This document shows, in pieces, positions 22,300 to 34,712 of a DNA stretch of 64,000 bases (within the stretch, counting starts at the first letter, position 1; the number at the start of each line of letters is the position of its first letter). The DNA is from Calamus simplicifolius (lineage: Eukaryota; Streptophyta; Magnoliopsida; Arecales; Arecaceae). A model generated the notes under the pieces. That model was not told where the DNA came from. It searched no databases and saw only the letters and a list, made by a program, of their open reading frames with translations. A program made the translations under genes and the position numbers. Location: positions 292,933 to 356,932 of the forward strand of contig UESW01004421.1 in assembly GCA_900491605.1 (NCBI GenBank), read 5' to 3'.

Positions 22300-24010
22300 T
22301 TAGCTGTTCTGCATGATTATGCCATGAGATCAATTTCTCTGATGGATTGCAACACCTGATCTGCTATTATGAAATGCTTGCCTGCTCATATTAAATGAGG
22401 TAATAAGGGATTGCAACACCTGATCTGCTATTCTGAAATGCTTGCCAGCTGATATCAAAGGAGCTACAACACCAAAGTTTGTAGGAATAAACAAAGCTTA
22501 AGGTGGGGGCCCTTGTATCAACATAAGATAGCATTTTGATTTAGGATAGAATTTCTAAATTAATAAACTGAGCAAGGATTAAATTTTGAGTCATGGAGCA
22601 TGTTTCAACATAGGCCGATATACTTAAAACAGTGAAAAAAAGTGAAACCAAAGAGAAGAAAAAACCAAAAAGTGATTTTGAGGAATCATTTAATGTTGGT
22701 TGTTTAAGTGTTAATATTAAGATTATATGCTAAAAGACATATATAAGCATAGCATACGTTTAAAAATTTCAACTAATAGCATGAATATTTTTTCATTCAT
22801 TGTAACTAACAGGTATCAAATTATAATCTGTTCTCAACCGCAGTCTCATGGTTTTGGACTAAAATATGTGCTTTAGATGAAATTGGGCCTGATATAAAGC
22901 TGAAATATGGCTTGTACATGTGCCTACTGATTTTTTATCAGCTTTGTTGCAGGTGTCCAAATAGGCAAACATTTTGTTTTAATAAATCTGTAACTGAGAA
23001 TGATGAATACCTTACATGAGTTAGGAGCCTAGAGGATAGCTTTTGCGAATGCCATTGATTGTCAGTTAGATGGAAATATGATGTTTCTATGAATTAATTA
23101 TGGATTTTTGCAAAGTTGGCTTTGGTCATGTTGATGTAATGTGAACATGGTAGGGTGCAGCTAGATTAATCCGATACAAGTTTTCTGAATTCATCCCTAC
23201 AAAGTGAAATACCTAGAATGGGCAAAACAATTCTGGTTGTAGCAATTACTACTTAGTCACCAACTCCACATGTAATAATTAAGTCTTTAGTTTAACAAAA
23301 TGATAGAATAAAACTGCAATACAATGGGAACAAAACATCATTATAAAAAATAATAAAAAAAATAAAAGAGACAAGAACATGGCTTATAGTGAAATGATGG
23401 CAGAGTGACTTATTTTTTGTTTATGGGTCTGTTTATACATGACTTATTTCTTGTTTATGGGTCTGTTTATACATGGGAATCATGTTCAAACAAGGGAAGC
23501 AATCATCATTCTGGTACAAACTATATGGTAGGATCCACACAGCTGACCCATATAGATTGGATGGGGCTGGTAGTTTTTGTTATGCAGGATAACAACCAAG
23601 ATGTGACAAAAAAAAAAATAATATGAATTCAAGCAAGATAACAATGACAGTGTAACATAAGCGATGTACAGCTGACTGAGCTCATAGAGATAATAGATTG
23701 TATCTGCATCTAGGTATAGATCTTGATCATAATGAGTGATCAATTTAAATATAATTTGAAAATGGGACTCGTAGTCTAATATTAGATGCTGGTGTCTTAC
23801 CGGCAAGATGCCTTATTCTCTTTCACAACCTATTTTTTTTGCAGTGATTTATATTTTTGCAGTGTTTCTAAAGTTAGAACTCCCATATTCTATTCAATTT
23901 TGATAGACCCTCAACCTTGGTGGCACAATAACTCCATTTCCAACTTCTGTTACAACAATCCATTTCGTCAAAAGACATGAACCTGCTCAACTAGTATAGG
24001 AAATATTGTA
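22300..24010 (-). pseudogene. decayed CNL gene 3' end and downstream flank, copy A
   Basis: 23735-24010 resembles the last LRR-coding part of the CNL genes (ATTTAAATATAATTTGAAAATG, GACTCGTAGTC, AGAACTCCCATATTC, CATTTCCAACTTC) but has lost its frame. 22300-23300 resembles the CNL downstream flank at 24200-25200 (ATGAGATCAATTTCT, TGGTTTTGGACTAAAATATG, GAATGGGCAAAACAA). So an older CNL 3' end lies directly behind the better preserved one, in the same orientation. It contains a 64-bp tandem duplication at 22345-22472 and a 34-bp one at 23407-23474. Confidence 0.7.
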
Positions 24011-25495
24011 GTTCTCACACATTAAATGAAAAGAGATACATCACATTGCGACTAACTAAGATTTTTTTTTTTCTAAATAAATTCTTCTCCAGTTAAGTTT
24101 TTTTTTTTTTTTTTCTAAATAGATTCTTCTCCAGTACTATGTAAACTCCTTAACGTGGAGTCTGTTTGCATATCTACTGACAAAAAAAAGATAACAAAAT
24201 AAAAACAGATATAGATGTACTGCATGATTATACCATGAGATCGACTTCTTTGCTAGGCTGCAACATTGATCTTCTATTCTGAAATGTTTGACTGCTGGTA
24301 TTGCATGAGGCAACAAGAGGCAACAAGGAAGAGATTTTGCAGAGGATCATTCTTTCTGTTACAAAGATGGTTTTTTTTCTGTTACAAATATGAACTTAAA
24401 CTGGAGACCCACAAGTTAATATTTTGATTTAAGGCAGGGTATTTTGATTTAAAACAGGGTCTAAATTTATAAATCTAGGCAAGAATTAAAATTTAAGTTA
24501 TGGAGCATGCTTATGCTTCTGCCCAACCATAGGCCTATATGCTTAAAAATATTTTGTTTCACTTTTTACACTGAAAGGAAGAAAAAAAATAAAAATAAGA
24601 AAATTTAATAAATTATTTGATGTTGGTTGGTTAACTATTGATGATAAGATTCGCTAGAATACTGATACAAACATTTCATATATATAAAAATTTTAACTAA
24701 TGTCATTAGATTCTTTTCCATAACTTGTAGTTAACAGAAATGTCAAATTATAATCCATACTGACCCTAATCTAATGTCAAATTATAATCCATACTGACCC
24801 TAATCTAATGATTTTGGACTAAAACATGTGCTTCAGGTGAAATACAGATGTCCAAAGAACTGAACATTCCAGGCAAACTTTTTGTTTTAACGAATCCAGT
24901 ATTATTAAGTGGTGAAGAATACTTTAGAAGGTTTACCATTGATTATCAATAAGATGGTGATATGATGTTTCTTTGAATTGAAACTACCAATTTTTATGAA
25001 GTTGTCCTGCGCTGATGTAAATGGGAACATGACTTTGTACTGCTAGATTGGTCCAATACCAAGGCTTCTGAACTCTTTCCGGACACCTATAAAATGAAAA
25101 ACTTAGAATGGGCAAAACACTTATGGTTGTGGAGGCTATCATTTGATGGACAACTTCCAGTCTTCTATTTACAAAATGACAGGGTAAAACTGCATTACAC
25201 TGGGTCTGAGTGTAAATCATGATTACAAAGAGGCAAGCGCATGACTTGTAGTGAATGATAGAAGAGTTATTCTTGTTTTTGGGTCGGTTTATGTTTGTGA
25301 ATCTTGTCAACTCCTGCATGGTGGAACAAGTAACTTTCAGATACGAACAATAAAAAGTAGGATCCGCAACGCAACAGCCAAGTTGTAACATAAATAAACC
25401 ATAAATAAATAAAGATATGAATTCATCCAAGTTGGGCATGTTACCTTTCATTGTATCTGATGCAGGTGATTGAAATGCATCTGAAAACTGACAGC

Positions 25496-28445
25496 TCACC
25501 TGTGGATAAGATTTTTATAGATAGTATCCTCCTCTATATCATCATGAGTGACCAATTTAAATAGTTCTCCAAAATGGAACTCGCTTCTAAAGTCCTGCCA
25601 TGTCAAACTATCCCACCATTGCCTTTCACCTCTGATGACTTCCAATGCTGGTGTGTTATCAATATCTATGTCAAGCTGCATCAATGTCCTGCACGATGTA
25701 ACTTGTATTTCTCGCAACGATTCCAAGGCTAGAACTCCGTCCCACATTCTATGCAATTGTGGCAGACCTTTAAGAACCACGCGCCTAGCCTTGGAAGAGC
25801 AATATCTCCATTTCCAACTTCGTTTACAAAAATCTCTTTCATCTGAGGACATATGCTTATGTTCAATTCTTCTAGAGAATGCAGTAGCTGTAACACATCG
25901 GATGAAAAAAGGTCCGTCACATTGGGGCATTGGCTTAAGGTAATGTTCTTGATGCTTCGAAAGCTTCCTGGTGTACCATTTCCCTCCCATATACACAATA
26001 AATTTTGAAGGTCGGATAAGACTAAGATCTCTAGTTCTGGCAAAGTTTCTTCTTCTGCCTCCTCAGCGATGATGATACTCATCATGTTATCACATTTCCA
26101 AACCCAACATTCTTTCAACAGCTTCAGATTATGCACTCCCAAATAGGATAATGTCATGACAGCATTATGATTATAGAGACATAAGATTTCTGCAAAGCAA
26201 AGTAATGCAGCTGCTGGTTTGACTTCCGCCGTCTCTGTGATGTCTACACACCGACCTCTTCTTTTAGGCAAAGCTACTCTCTTCTTCTTATACTTCATAT
26301 ACTTAACTTCTCTTGTTGCCCCAACTCGTAGATAGAAGCTAATCAGTTTACCCCCAGCTGCATGATAGACCCGAACTGCATCATAGCTTGCCATGATGTT
26401 GTCACGGTGGTTACCAACATCAGCAGAGATATGACTCAAGCGAATGCCATGGTTCAAGCGTGTGAAGAGTATTATTTCAAATAAGCCTGTTTCCCTGTCC
26501 TGATTTTTGAAGTATCCGCTTTGAATCATTTCCAAGTCTTCCAATAGAGGCAGTAAAGCTATCGGCTGGATACGTCGAAGTTCAAAGGTGCATGATAGAT
26601 TCAGACGGCGTAGCCTGGTTAACCGCCCGATCTCAGGCGGTAATTCTTCAATTTTGGTATATCTTAAATCAAGCAATTGGAGCTGCTCCAGTGCTTGGAG
26701 AAACACTCTCTTAGAACGAGTGCTTGGAGGCAACCTAATTCAGAAATGGAGTGTGGAAGTGACTCAATCGTTGTACGAGAGAGATCAAGCACAAGAAGAT
26801 TCTTCATCTGGTTGAAAAATGATTTTGGGATAACTTGAAGATGATTTCCTTGGAGTAACAAGGTAGAGAGTTCGGTTGACTTGGGCTCATCTGGCAAAAA
26901 TCGTATGTTGTTCTCCATGAGTGAGATCCTGTCCTTGCCTTCCCATATCTCCACTTCTGGGCATCGTTCATATCCCATACCTGCTTTTACTAAGAACCTA
27001 CTGCCTTTTTTTGTGCTTTCTGATGTGATTTTTATAGCCATATCCCGGATCACGTCGTGCATTTTCACGGTTTCTTCCCAGATATTATCTTTTTCTAGTA
27101 AACAAGAATCCGTGAGCTCTCTCAGAAAGTAGTGTCCCTTCACTGAAGCATCTTGCAAGCTCTCAACCTTTTCTATGAACCCCTCCATGGTCCATAGTTC
27201 TATTAGACGATCTATGTTTATTGCATAATCTTCAGGAAATAGAGAACAATACAGGAAGCAATTTCGAAGGGTATCAGTTTCCAAATGATCGTAACCAAAT
27301 TTCAGGGGCAAGTAAACTTCACGTTCCATACCTTTGAGCTCGAATTGGGAGTCCTTGAGCACCCGGAATGCATTTTCCCAGACATTTATGCCATTCTCCT
27401 TTCTCAATGCTCGGCCAACAACAATTATTGCCAGTGGCAAACCATGGCACTCCTGACAGACTTGCCGTGCAGTGGGCTCGAGCCTGGGGCAGATCACACT
27501 ACCGTACTTATCCTGAAACAATTCCCAAGCCTCCTCCGGAGGAAGAACTTTCACCACGATTTCTTCATTCGTCTCCATCTCATTGCAGACACCTCTGTCT
27601 CTGGTGGTTAAGGCAACTTTGCAGCCGCTGTGTTCCTGGTGTAGGAACTCCTAGTTCATCCAAATCCACTCTGTTCCGCACGTCATCCAAAATTAGAAGA
27701 AACTTTTCCGTCTTCAAAGCCATGAAGAGTAGTGTTGAGGCCCATCTTTCATCTTGTTCCGCTGATAAATTCAAGTTGATCTCCTTGCCAATGTCAATCC
27801 TTAGCTTCTTCATGTTCAAGTCTTTTGACACCGACGAAAATGACTTCATCAAAGTGCCGAGTCCCCCGAAGTAAGTTGATGATATTCTTCATCAATCTAG
27901 TCTTTCCGACACCGGCCATGCCCCAAATGCCAATTTTTCTAGTCTTGGCATCCATGAGCCAATCCCACACCTTCTCCTGTGGGCTGTCGATGTCTGTTCT
28001 CTGATGGTTGTGGTGACCAACTCTTGCACGCTTTCTTGCAGGGGAAGAACAGCAATTTCGCCAAAATTATTTTGAGCCCTTAGATCATGAACAACTTCGG
28101 TTGCCTTGACAATACGTTTCCTAACTTGTAACGTGAGGGACAATCGAGGCACCACCCGTAGAAACACTTCATGTTCAAGTCGAATTCTTCTTGCATTGCT
28201 GTCGCATCCCTGATGATAGCATTTGCGCTTTCAAACCAACCTAGAACTTCCCTCTTTGCAACCTTCCCCTCTTGCATGGCTCGATGCACCTCCATTTGTA
28301 AATCATGTTTTGAGCAAGACAATATAAATACTTGTCTTTGGAGATTACCCATGTTCCTTCTTATCTTAAGAGCATAATTGACTCGACGAGCAATGGGATC
28401 CCAAAGACGGGCGATGATATCAGTAGCTAGTCGGGCAAACTCCAT
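25496..28445 (-). pseudogene. CC-NBS-LRR (RPS2/RPS5-like) disease-resistance gene, copy A, frameshifted
   Basis: Start at the Met of MEFARLATDIIARLW (28445). A coiled-coil region with LQRQV..L...K.DLQMEV is followed by the P-loop GIWGMAGVGKTRL (27880-27930), kinase-2 FLLILDDVRNRVDL (about 27655-27710; the usual W after DDV is R), RNBS-B-like KVALTT, GLPL (CHGLPLAIIVVGRAL, about 27409-27461), RNBS-D (CFLYCSLFPEDYAI), MHD (KMHDVIRDMAI, about 27040-27070), and LRRs from 26960 to the stop at 25496-25498. NB-ARC proteins are intracellular pathogen sensors that switch on nucleotide exchange. Frameshifts occur near 28117 (a base missing from ACGCTTTCC), 27990, 27850, 27615, 26690 (about 22 bp lost compared with copy B) and 25790 (one base lost). 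The final codons overlap a good donor (CACAG then GTGAGC), so the true 3' end may be spliced. No complete protein can be made as read. Confidence 0.88.
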
Positions 28446-29175
28446 GTGGGTTACAACGGATGGAGGAGGTTGAAAATTTTTCTTGGAGGAAGGAAGAGTC
28501 TTTTCACACTTCAGCTGGAGAACAAGGCGGTTCCCTGTCAATTTATTAATATTAATATATAAGAAAAGTAAAATAAAGATAAATTGAGAATAGATTCATA
28601 CAGAGACAGAGAGAGGGTGGGGCTCTGAGAGTTTGCTGCAAGTAGACGAAGATGATGAGACTCATATTGAAAGGCGTATAAAGCCCTAGGACTAGCCACA
28701 AGAGTACTTCAGATTTCAGTGGCATGGCAACTTTTTAAACAATTTTATGGAATGGCCAAATCAGATCTTTAGAGTTTAGGAATTTGTATGGGAAGTTGGC
28801 AGAGAAAACACCGTTTAGAATGAGCTTCCACACCAGCATATCTCCCATTCTGATCGGCTAAGAGTGATGATGAGACCAAGTAGGGAGCTCAACATTATCC
28901 CTTGATAAAGGACCAAAGAACTTAATATTTCAGCTAAGAGAGCACAAATTTCATTGGAAAGCCAGCAATTTGGCGTGATAATGTTTTGGTACAAATCACT
29001 ATATAGGTAAGCTGGAAGTATTAGTCCTACCCAAGCATCGGTCCAAAACTTAATGTACCTCTATACCAATGACAGACTAACAGTGCATGGGTGATCTCTC
29101 ATTCCCAATTTTCTATTAGCATAAGCGATTTCCTTGCTGCGTGGAAATGGGAAAGATGAAACTGGAGGCTTGGAT
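28446..29175. other. 5' flank of CNL copy A, no gene seen
   Basis: An open stretch of 32 codons extends upstream of the chosen CNL start but has no NLR features, so I treat it as 5' UTR. Nothing else is recognised before the miniature LTR element. Confidence 0.5.
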
Positions 29176-29180
29176 ATAGG

Positions 29181-29264
29181 TGTTATTGAAAAATAATATT
29201 TAAATATAATTTGCACAAATCTCCTTTGTTATTGAAAATGATTTCTACATTCTTCCAACTAGAA

Positions 29265-29295
<31 letters not shown>

Positions 29296-29682
29296 TATTT
29301 TAAAAAATAAAATTTGTGGTGTGTAGTAGATTATATTCAGTGAAAAAAAAATTATTTCAAATAAAAATAAGTTAAAGAGTTAAAGAGTTAGGCCTGGAGG
29401 TCTCCTTCAAGGTACAACCTGGCGTAAGCCAAACTCCAACGTCACACGATCTCAATAGGATGCCGATCAACAATCTTCAAAAAAAATTAGCAAGAAAAAA
29501 AATACAGAGTTGTTACTGGGTGGTGCCCTATTTATAGATTTTTTTTCTTTTAATGGGCGTCAGTTTTTGAACATTTTTTTCCTTAAAAAAAATGACCAGT
29601 GTTTATTTTTAAAAATGGCCAGCATTTAGTTAAAAAAAACGGACGTTTGTTTTTTTTTTTAAAAAAGGGCCGGACGTTAACA
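29181..29682 (+). repeat. left LTR of miniature element
   Basis: 502 bp with TGTTA...TAACA ends, a TA microsatellite near 29267-29289, and poly-T/poly-A tracts in the last third. Confidence 0.75.
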
Positions 29683-30233
29683 ATATCCTAAAAAAAAATA
29701 AAAAAAAAGAATAATAAATAAATAAATACAAATTTTAAATTTAATAAGCAATTTCAAAACTTTAAAATTTTACTATGCTGCAAGTACCTTTAGGTTTGAA
29801 CTTGCATTTAGTATAAAATACACACAGTATGAATATGAGTTGATCATAATGCGGGTTAGCGTTATCTAGACCATGCGCTTGCTTTGATTTTTATGAGAGT
29901 TACTAGGGATTCGCCTTGGTCCCATAGTCGCGGCCTCACGACCATAGTTGTTAAAATCGAACTGGATCGGCCGGTTGAACCGGAACCCGAAGGCCAAGTT
30001 GGTTTGATTCTAACATAAAACCGGATATGTAAGAGACCTGGAATAACCCGGTCAACCCATCCGATTCACTCGTGAACCGATCAACCCGGCCTGATCATGC
30101 AAAGAAGATGCAAGTTGGATCATGCAAAGAAGAGCATTGATGAGAGAACAATAAAAAAGGCTAATGAAAAGACAACAACTTTAGAACCCATGAAGAGATC
30201 AGATCGCATCCAAAACTAAACTCTCCTTTAGAT

Positions 30234-30335
30234 TGTTATTGAAAAATAATATTTAAATATAATTTGCAACAAACAATTTCCTTTGTTATTGAAAATGATT
30301 TCCATGTGCTTTCAACTAGGAGCCTATATAAGTAA

Positions 30336-30373
<38 letters not shown>

Positions 30374-30829
30374 TATTTTAGAAAATAAAATTTGTAGTGT
30401 GTAGTAGATTATTCAGTGAAAAAATATATTTCAAAATAAAAATAAGTTAAAGAGTTAAAGAGTCAGGTATGGGAAGGCGAATTAAACCACTGCCTAAAGG
30501 AGATTTGGTCCCTTTCTTGTGCGAAAAAAAAAATGGACTACACACGCATCTCTCCTCCAAGGTAAAACCCAGAAGCCAAAACTTCAACGTCGGTTGGCAC
30601 GATCTCAGGACGCCAATCAGCAGTCTTCAAAAAAAAGTACTATTATTTTTTTTTTCTCTCTATGAAAGGCTGGGTGGTGCCTATTTATAGATTTTTTTTT
30701 AATGTGCATCAGTTTTTGAGCATTTTTTTTCTTAAAAAAAAAAAGGCCGGCATTTTATTTTTAAAAATGACCAGCTTTTAATTTTTAAAAAAATGTTTAT
30801 TTTTTTTTTAAAACGGCCGGACGTTAACA
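30234..30829 (+). repeat. right LTR of miniature element
   Basis: 596 bp with the same termini as the left LTR. The TA microsatellite is longer (about 30340-30369) and there is extra sequence around 30470-30600. Confidence 0.75.
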
Positions 30830-30834
30830 ATAGG

Positions 30835-33154
30835 CTCAACTAACCCAAAGTCAACCATCAAGACAAAGCAAAATTGTGGAAGCTAATTATTAGTACAACT
30901 TGCTAGTAAATGACTTGCCGACACCCAGCCTTTTTCGAGCAGAGATTCGCAAGGAGATTATCATGAACCGGCGAGGCGATAGGGTTGATGAGGTGGAGAT
31001 TCGCGAGAAGAGCCCGGTCAAAAATAAAAAAAAGTTGGATGAGGATAAAATAAATGAATAAATAAGATGTTAGGTGTGATTTTTGATTGCTCTAAGCTGG
31101 TCATTATAAAGAATCCATAGATGGGGATGGCAATATTTGAGGTGGAGTTGTATTTTCCACCTCCACCCTCGTCCCCATTTGGGATGGCAAGGGATGAAGT
31201 GGAGAATATGTTCTTAATTTGCCATCGTCACCTTCCATTAGGAATAATAATAAATGAGGTAGAAGATATATTTTCAATCCATCCTTATCTCCATCTTTAT
31301 TTTAAATATAAAATAATCCATCCTTCCTCATTCCTCACGATAAACCTCCAATCTTCCTTAGATTAACTTTATGCTATTTTATTTAAGAAAACTCGTTCAA
31401 AATCCAAAATCTATTATAAATCAATGCATATTTAAAAATATATTTTAATATCAAAATTTAAAAGACTAAATCTAATATCTAGAATACTATAAGGGACTCA
31501 AATTTACATAATGATAACCCAAATATGGGTCATAATATCAAGAACTAGTCAAGCAAAGTCTATGTGAGTTGAAACTAGGCTGCAAGCAGATCAGGTTGGA
31601 TTGCATCATGCTTGATCCCAATCAAACTTGATTTTATATTTGAGTTTTGATTTTGAACTCAGATCAATTAGACTCAATGAATTATTGGGTCTTTCGGTTT
31701 TAATCCAAAACATTGCATTTGAAGTCAAGCATATAACTATTTTTTTTACTAAAATCTAGTAATTAATAATCAAATATAGATTCATTAAAAAAATTTAAAA
31801 AATAAAAAAGAATCAACTTACACTAAATTTTTATTCAAAAATCTTAATTCTATCGAAGTAAATGACTAGCTTACAAATTATGATATTTAAAATATTTATT
31901 AATATACTTAAAGATATTATAGATAAAAATCTACCAAAATATATAATAATAATAATATTTAGATATAATTAAAAAATATAAGAGGAGATCTAGGTATTAA
32001 GATGAAAAAAAATAATTTAAATTAGAGTTCATTCAATAAATTTAGAAAGATAATGAGAGTAAAACAAAATAAGATTTATATAATTAAAATTTATGGATCA
32101 AGATAAATTGGGTCTGAATCAGGTTGAAAAATATAAAATTTAGACCCGGCCTAGAATTTAGATTGGATCTAATTTTTCAAATTTAACTCAACTTATAGCT
32201 TTCTAAATATGAATTGGGTCAAATCTAATTGGATCAAGACCGAATTGGATTATAGGTCGATCCAACCCATTTGTAACCTTAGTTGAACTAGATGAAAGAA
32301 GATCAAAATCACTCATGAGCCTAACCATACAGAGTAGTAGAATAAGGCACAAATAGTTTTCTTATTCCTTGGAAATAGTATCGGTGAAGAAAAAAAAAAG
32401 AATTTTTTGATACTTTTTTGAAAAAAGCTAAGAAAAGTATTAAAACTAATTAAGCTAGATCTATAATATTCAGATAAGCACTGCTATCAGAGCAAAATAT
32501 TTTTAGTTTTATATCAATTATTTTAGAGAAATTAAAGTAATTTTCTAGCATTTTCTAGTGAAGGAAATTAATCCTTAAACTATTGGAACCATATCCTAGA
32601 AGTTGCTAGAAATCTAATTATTTAAATTTAAAATTAAATAAAAATTATACAATAAAAGAAGTTAGGGAATTATGCTAATTAAAAATAATAAATATTAAAA
32701 TAAAAAATAGAATATATTTGAACTAAGGCATGTTAAACACTATTCTAAAGAATAATTTTCACTTGCTATTTGTAGATGAATTATTTTTAAGGTATAATGA
32801 TTCAGCTTAATTTGAGCTTTTTACTACAAGCATAATCATATGAAAGTGTGACCCAACAACTCTTTCTGAAACCTAGAAACTCAAAAGAAAAAAAAGAGCA
32901 TTAAAACTTTGTAGAAAGATAGAGGAGTAAAGAAAATTACTATTCTTTAGGCTTTGGATCTAGAACCTATATTTACAAGCATAGTCTAATGATCATATAG
33001 CCCTAAAATTATCGAGGTGCATGATAGGTAAGGTTTACAAAAATATGCATGTTTCTTTTTTAAATTATTTTCAAATCAAATTGACTTAAATTTTATATTT
33101 TTATTTTAAAATATTTCTTTAAAGAGATGTCACCGCATTCCGTGACTAATTAAA
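30835..33154. other. AT-rich intergenic DNA, no gene seen
   Basis: No ORF with a recognisable domain. A short imperfect direct repeat of GGGGATGG / GGTGGAG type is at 31115-31280. The rest is highly AT-rich and probably decayed repeat. Confidence 0.6.
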
Positions 33155-33456
33155 GTTTGACTCCTATCAGGCTTCTGCAGTCTTGGCATTCGCAGACTTA
33201 TTATCGAGGGACTCTATTTGGCTACGATACGACAGGACCCGAGCGAACCTTGATTTGCGACATTCGGACTATGCTTCATCATACTTATAGCACCCATATC
33301 CGGCACATTTATCAGAAAGCAACTCAGCTACGAGCCTTGGAGTTGAAAGCAGTGTTCTTACTCAAATTTTGTACTCTGATATATTGGACTTGACTCACCC
33401 TAAAATGATGTTATCGCCGTTTGTAACCAAAAAAAAAAAAAGTTTGATTCCCATCA
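33155..33456 (+). mobile_element. short retroposon with poly(A) tail and target duplication
   Basis: About 258 bp (33170-33427) ending in an A-run at 33429-33441. It is flanked by near-identical 15-mers, GTTTGACTCCTATCA (33155-33169) and GTTTGATTCCCATCA (33442-33456). Target duplication plus a 3' A-tail marks LINE-mediated insertion. The body matches nothing I recognise; it could be a SINE, a 5'-truncated LINE or a retrocopied transcript. Confidence 0.65.
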
Positions 33457-34591
33457 TACCTTGTTGCATTAACTTTCTTTTATTTATATCCAATATCCCA
33501 AACGATCCAAACTCTGAAAAACATGGCATCTAAGCACATTCTCAAAGACCTCAAGGCTCTGAAAGCAAACTCTTGAAACACTTGTAGGGGCGGACCACGG
33601 CATGATACTTTCTCCATTTGGGATAATACATTTATCAATGGGTAGAAAATAAACCCTCTCATCCTTGGGGCATCGGCATCATCTCGAAGTGTGGTGGTGA
33701 TTGCATGATAAAGGTAGATGACTTTGATGATATCTATAATGGTAAAATGACAGGTCATATGAATAATGTACATTAATGCTAGCCAAATCAGAAGATACTG
33801 GAATTTAAATTGGAGTATATGGCTCTTGATGTGTTTGCGATGAGAATGTGTGGGATGATACTCATCTATGGCTCCTAGCAAGTATAGGTTTCTATCTCTT
33901 ACTCCTAGATTTTACAAGCATGTAGATTTTACAAGCATGTATGCATCTACTGGCGCCACAAATGACCATCGATAATCATCAATCATGCCCAACAGCATCG
34001 TATACGTCTGCCAACTTTGAAAAAAAGGTAAATGTCTGAACACTATAATTATATATCCTCTGAAGCCCGTCAGTTTATAAAGTAAGTCAATAGTATTGGA
34101 TATATATTGGTTTCAATTCATATTAAAAATAAATTTTATTCGTTTCAAAGCTATTTTTATATAAAAAATAATTTTTTAATAATAAAATTTTATTTTATGA
34201 AACCAATAAAACACATGAAAGGAGGTGGCTCACATAATCGAAATACATTGAAACGTTACTTTTTATTTATTTATTTAAAAAACGTATTTTTAAATGCAAT
34301 CTTACCCCCCCCTCACGCAACTCCAACTCTTATTCTCATGATTTTCTCCAGATTATCAGCGGAGGAATCCCAACCCCTTGGAAATCGAATTCTATGTAAA
34401 CCCAAACATTATGTCCCAACGCCCCAACCTCAATGCCCCTTTGGATTTCCAGCCGTTTATTTCCGCTAGAATTCTAAGCAACTCCCCCTTTGGAGTTCAC
34501 GAAACTAATTTACTGGTTTCCAACGGTGGAGGGAAGTTCAACGGAACTAATTTCCAACGGATTAAAGATTTTCAGCGGAAAAGTGACGTTA
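33457..34591. other. intergenic DNA, no gene supported
   Basis: A 133-codon minus-strand ORF (33480-33881) has no recognisable domain and ordinary AT-rich composition, so I do not call it. The remainder is AT-rich. Confidence 0.5.
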
Positions 34592-34712
34592 ACGCCCAGA
34601 TTGTTAACGCCCATATTCCCTTCTAGCGGAAGAGCGTTCCGGAATTTTTCCGCGACGCCCAGATTGTAACGCCCATATTCCCTTCCAGCGGAAGAGCGTT
34701 CCGGAATTTTCC
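34592..34712. repeat. 63-bp tandem duplication
   Basis: Two copies of a unit containing ACGCCCAGATTGT, AACGCCCATATTCCCTT and AGCGGAAGAGCGTTCCGGAA lie head to tail with one or two base differences. Confidence 0.9.

Larger units (their letters stand above)
16651..28117. repeat. segmental duplication, copy A
   Basis: This block recurs in direct orientation from 53102 to the window end. The offset is 36451 at the left border, 36447 at the PPR start and 36557 at the CNL 3' end, drifting with small indels. It holds the BOR fragment, the PPR gene, two PPR relics, decayed CNL ends and the CNL gene. Base differences look rare by eye, mostly short indels. The left border is sharp: the shared sequence starts at GCCATATTGATAAGC in both copies. 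The right border lies beyond what copy B shows. Confidence 0.92.
29176..30834 (+). mobile_element. miniature non-autonomous LTR element (TRIM-like) with 5-bp target duplication
   Basis: Two similar direct repeats, 29181-29682 and 30234-30829, each start TGTTATTGAAAAATAAT and end GGACGTTAACA, giving TGTTA...TAACA termini. ATAGG flanks the pair at 29176-29180 and 30830-30834. The internal region is only about 551 bp with no coding sequence; it includes a stretch rich in AACCGG motifs (29960-30090). Each LTR has a TATA-like TATTTATAGATTTTTTTT (near 29528 and 30680), implying left-to-right transcription. No convincing primer-binding site follows the left LTR, so mobilisation must have used proteins of another element. 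The LTRs differ in length (502 against 596) and have several indels, including different TA microsatellites. Confidence 0.75.

Noticed and set aside
25240..25260. GACTTGTAGTGAATG as a possible CACTA right end
   Set aside because: It lacks the TTTTC before TTGTAGTG, has no subterminal GCGACGCA motifs, and is part of the CNL flank shared by all copies.
32470..32490. TGCTATCAGAGCAAAAT as a plus-strand copia primer site
   Set aside because: It has a mismatch in the normally invariant TGG, and no LTR end or partner repeat is visible next to it.
33480..33881. 133-codon minus-strand ORF
   Set aside because: No domain or motif recognised, AT-rich composition, no support from a second copy in the window.
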